Part shown: positions 61,917 through 64,000 of the stretch, piece after piece | How positions within the stretch are numbered: position 1 is the stretch's first letter | How the letters are laid out: each line of letters begins with the position of its first letter | DNA from: SAR324 cluster bacterium | GTDB taxonomy: Bacteria; SAR324; XYD2-FULL-50-16 | Direction of reading: 5' to 3' | Length of the DNA: 64,000 bases | Assembly (NCBI GenBank): GCA_028282885.1 | Contig: JANQGX010000088.1 | Span: 290,121-354,120, forward strand | Translations under genes and position numbers: made by a program | The notes under the pieces: model-generated | What the model was told of the DNA's origin: nothing | Database searches by the model: none | Seen by the model: only the letters and a program-made list of their open reading frames with translations

Positions 61917-63365
61917 TTAATCTTGAAGATAGATATAGACGGCCCCTGCATCGGAGAGCTCCCCCACATCTGTACGTGACGCTCCAATAATGGCATAACT
62001 GCCATCAATGGCGACTGAATGCCCGAAATATACCGCACTGCTTTCGGGTTCCTCGGTTTTCACGGGTCCACCCCATGTGCTCTCGCTTCTTTCGGAAATG
62101 TAAACACCACCATAGGACATGGTTCCTATGATGACTGTATCCATATCCATGTTTACGGAAAAACCGAAATACTCACTCTCCGTTTTGGGGGAGGCCACAA
62201 GAAAGGCGATCTGGCTCCAATCCGCGCCGCTCCTTTGGAAAATATAGACTGCGCCTGCCCTTAAAACAGAGTCGGGACCGGCGAAGGGAGCACCCGCTAC
62301 CGCATAATCGCCATGGATAGCAACGGAGTAACCGAAAGAATCCCCCTGTTCACCACTAGAAGGAACGATCTTATCTTCTTCTGTCCATGAGTTCCCGCTG
62401 GTCCTGTGGAACAGGAAGGCGGCTCCCGTTTCATTAACCGTATCGTCATCCCGATAAGCACCGACAATGGCATAGTCACCGCTGATGGAAACAGCTTCTC
62501 CAAAGTACTCACTTCTTCCTGCTCCGGTCCCGGTTATTTTTTCCTCACTACCCCAACTATTTCCCGAAGATCGCTGATAGATAAATGCTGCTCCGCCTGC
62601 ACCGACGATAGTGTAATCCCCATCTATGCTTACAGAAACACCAAACCGTTCTGTGCCGTCGGCAGGGGCACTGATTTTTGTCTCATTTCCCCAGGTATTG
62701 CCTGTAGTTCTTTGATAGATGTACACGGCACCCGCACCTTCCGCGCCGACGATAGCATAATCCCCGCTGATGCTGACAGATGACCCCCCGTTGTTAGCAA
62801 CGGATGAGCCAAAGCCGCCGCCCGCCGCTCCGTCGGAGGCAGTCAGTTTGAATCCGCTATCCCAGGTATTGGCTCCGGTCCTGTTAAAGATATATGCCTT
62901 CTCGGTGGCTGACACAATGACATAGTCTCCATCGACAGAAACAGAATCCCCAAAATAGTCATTCTCAGCTCCCTCCGAAGCGATAATCTTGGCAATGTTT
63001 TCCCAGCAAGCGTAAAATGATACGTTGTTGGCCGGCATGATGAAAGTACCCCCCTCACCGTACACGGTCCCGGAGCAATCGGATTCGGTCGACCAGCCAG
63101 TGAAAAAATATCCCGATTTTTCAAGGTTCCCGGTATTCCCCGGCAGGTAAATGTACCTTCCTTCAGGATAGGTCTCATCGTCCACCGGCACCGTTCCCGA
63201 AGTGGCGTCCTCGGCGTAGTAGGTCACAGAATACAGACTTTCTGAATCTGTTTCGGATCCGGAACCGGAGGAATCTGAACAGGACGACTGAAAGAGTAAA
63301 AAAAATGCCAGCATGATACCCAGGGGTAGTCTATTGCTCATTGAAACAAGATTTTTAATGTTCAT
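61917..63365 (-). CDS. Lipoprotein with FG-GAP-type seven-repeat propeller
   Basis: A 482-aa lipoprotein. The lipobox (LFQSSC, Cys near 29) is followed by a Ser/Glu linker, an InlB/Listeria-Bacteroides-type repeat (about 45-118, GYFFTGW...CW) and seven units of the form FG-x-SV-x(4)GDY-x-IVGA, ending GAVYIY. Seven such units make a closed beta-propeller, typical of FG-GAP proteins that bind ligands or partners at the cell surface. GGGAGG precedes the ATG. The partner is unknown. Confidence 0.87.
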   Translation of the reverse strand: MNIKNLVSMSNRLPLGIMLAFFLLFQSSCSDSSGSGSETDSESLYSVTYYAEDATSGTVPVDDETYPEGRYIYLPGNTGNLEKSGYFFTGWSTESDCSGTVYGEGGTFIMPANNVSFYACWENIAKIIASEGAENDYFGDSVSVDGDYVIVSATEKAYIFNRTGANTWDSGFKLTASDGAAGGGFGSSVANNGGSSVSISGDYAIVGAEGAGAVYIYQRTTGNTWGNETKISAPADGTERFGVSVSIDGDYTIVGAGGAAFIYQRSSGNSWGSEEKITGTGAGRSEYFGEAVSISGDYAIVGAYRDDDTVNETGAAFLFHRTSGNSWTEEDKIVPSSGEQGDSFGYSVAIHGDYAVAGAPFAGPDSVLRAGAVYIFQRSGADWSQIAFLVASPKTESEYFGFSVNMDMDTVIIGTMSYGGVYISERSESTWGGPVKTEEPESSAVYFGHSVAIDGSYAIIGASRTDVGELSDAGAVYIYLQD

Positions 63366-63702
63366 AGTTCCTCCCTTTTATTTTGTTTGGTTTTTATCTA
63401 TAAAGCAGCTATTCTCAGGCTCTCCTCTGTGAGACCCCCATTAATCATTTTCCGGTAGTTTTCATAGTGATAAGTCTCTTTTAAACGTGCTTTTTTCTCC
63501 AAGTTGGTTCCCGTAAAGATCCCAATTGGATTAAATCTGCCCTAAACGCCCACAGAACCGGCATCTTTTAACTCGCTTGAAGAGGTTGTTCGATGACAGG
63601 AAAATACATATTGAATCAATAACTAATCCAGCCATTTTATTTCTGTCGTCCCAAAATACATTGTGGGACCTAAAGCCTTCACTTTTTCAGAATTTATGGC
63701 GC
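63366..63702. other. Intergenic region, lipoprotein promoter side
   Basis: About 340 bp between the 3' end of the AraC-type gene and the lipoprotein start, both on the minus strand. It carries the lipoprotein ribosome site. I see no other element. Confidence 0.4.
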
Positions 63703-64000
63703 TTAACTTTGATTGTTTTGGAGGTTTTTAATATAGGCGGATGGCGACATCCCCATTTTTTCTTTGAAGACTCGATTGAAAGTGCTTTTGGAGGGGAATC
63801 CGGCTTCAAAAGCAAGCCCAAGAATGGATTGTTTCCGGGATTTATCTTGATGAATCCGGTGCAAAAAATAATCAAGGCGTGCTTTGTTAAGCAGCGCTCT
63901 GAAGCTGACATTACGATGCTGGTTGATAGCAAAGGAGAGACGGTTTTGATGAATTTTAAACTCCGCCGCCAGATCGCTTAACATAAGATCAGGGTTACGG
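63703..64000 (-). CDS. AraC family regulator, C-terminal part (runs off the window)
   Basis: The C-terminal DNA-binding domain of an AraC/XylS regulator. Both helix-turn-helix units are visible: LSDLAAEFKIHQNRLSFAIN and ILGLAFEAGFPSKSTFNRVFKEKMGMSPSAYI. The frame stays open through the window edge (upstream residues read RNPDL), so the N-terminal sensor part lies beyond 64000. An internal ATG at 63984 is not the real start. It lies upstream of the lipoprotein gene in the same direction and could regulate it. Confidence 0.9.
   Translation of the reverse strand, partial: RNPDLMLSDLAAEFKIHQNRLSFAINQHRNVSFRALLNKARLDYFLHRIHQDKSRKQSILGLAFEAGFPSKSTFNRVFKEKMGMSPSAYIKNLQNNQS

Overview
This 64 kb window comes from a Gram-negative bacterial chromosome of middling GC content, roughly half by eye. 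It carries lipoprotein and Sec signal peptides, an outer-membrane-like barrel and periplasmic binding proteins. Low-redox and C1 genes (a 2-oxoacid:ferredoxin oxidoreductase, rubredoxin, corrinoid methyltransferase, a c-heme sensor kinase, YkgJ-type Cys clusters) suggest an anaerobe or facultative anaerobe such as Desulfobacterota or a related lineage. The taxonomic assignment is inference only. I saw no tRNA, rRNA, CRISPR array, prophage or intact insertion sequence.

Layout. 0-10 kb: a DAO-type flavin oxidoreductase, then a minus-strand operon prkA - yeaH - spoVR - second prkA-like kinase. 10-15 kb: a 62-residue ORF, a DUF401 permease, an SH3/barrel envelope protein, a metallo-beta-lactamase-fold hydrolase and the stump of a radical SAM gene. 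14.5-21 kb: a YeiH-type exporter with two small membrane proteins, next to a heme-binding (CxxCH) sensor kinase and a sigma-54 response regulator. The exporter has a sigma-54 promoter with two matching upstream palindromes. 21-29 kb: an RpiR regulator with three palindromic operators, an oligopeptide-type ABC importer whose binding protein appears circularly permuted, and a creatininase-family amidohydrolase. 29-33 kb: TetR plus a 53-aa rubredoxin, divergent from a class III aminotransferase, an SCP2-like protein and an amino-acid permease; matching TetR-type palindromes lie in the divergent region.

33-41 kb: a COG2984-type ABC importer, a methionine gamma-lyase-like enzyme, then an FMN riboswitch with its own sigma-70 promoter and terminator. 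The riboswitch precedes a three-gene ABC importer, best read as a riboflavin importer (RibX/RibY plus ATPase). 41-47 kb: a non-pyrrolysine MttB-family methyltransferase with its corrinoid protein and a GPH-type symporter behind a promoter/operator region, then an orphan PAS kinase with a degenerate ATP site. 47-56 kb: Uup ABC-F ATPase; a minus-strand operon of XRE-cupin regulator, 2-oxoacid:ferredoxin oxidoreductase gamma, a GltD-like NADPH oxidoreductase fused to a 2[4Fe-4S] ferredoxin, alpha and beta; a YkgJ-type protein; a universal stress protein. 56.6-61.7 kb: a second, compact peptide ABC importer with a normally ordered binding protein, a useful internal control for the permuted one. 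61.9-64 kb: a seven-repeat FG-GAP/propeller lipoprotein and the 3' part of an AraC regulator cut by the window edge.

The theme is uptake and breakdown of small nitrogenous and methylated compounds under low-redox conditions, with unusually readable local regulation. The strongest leads are the permuted binding protein, the sigma-54 circuit of the exporter, and the FMN riboswitch with an enlarged variable arm.
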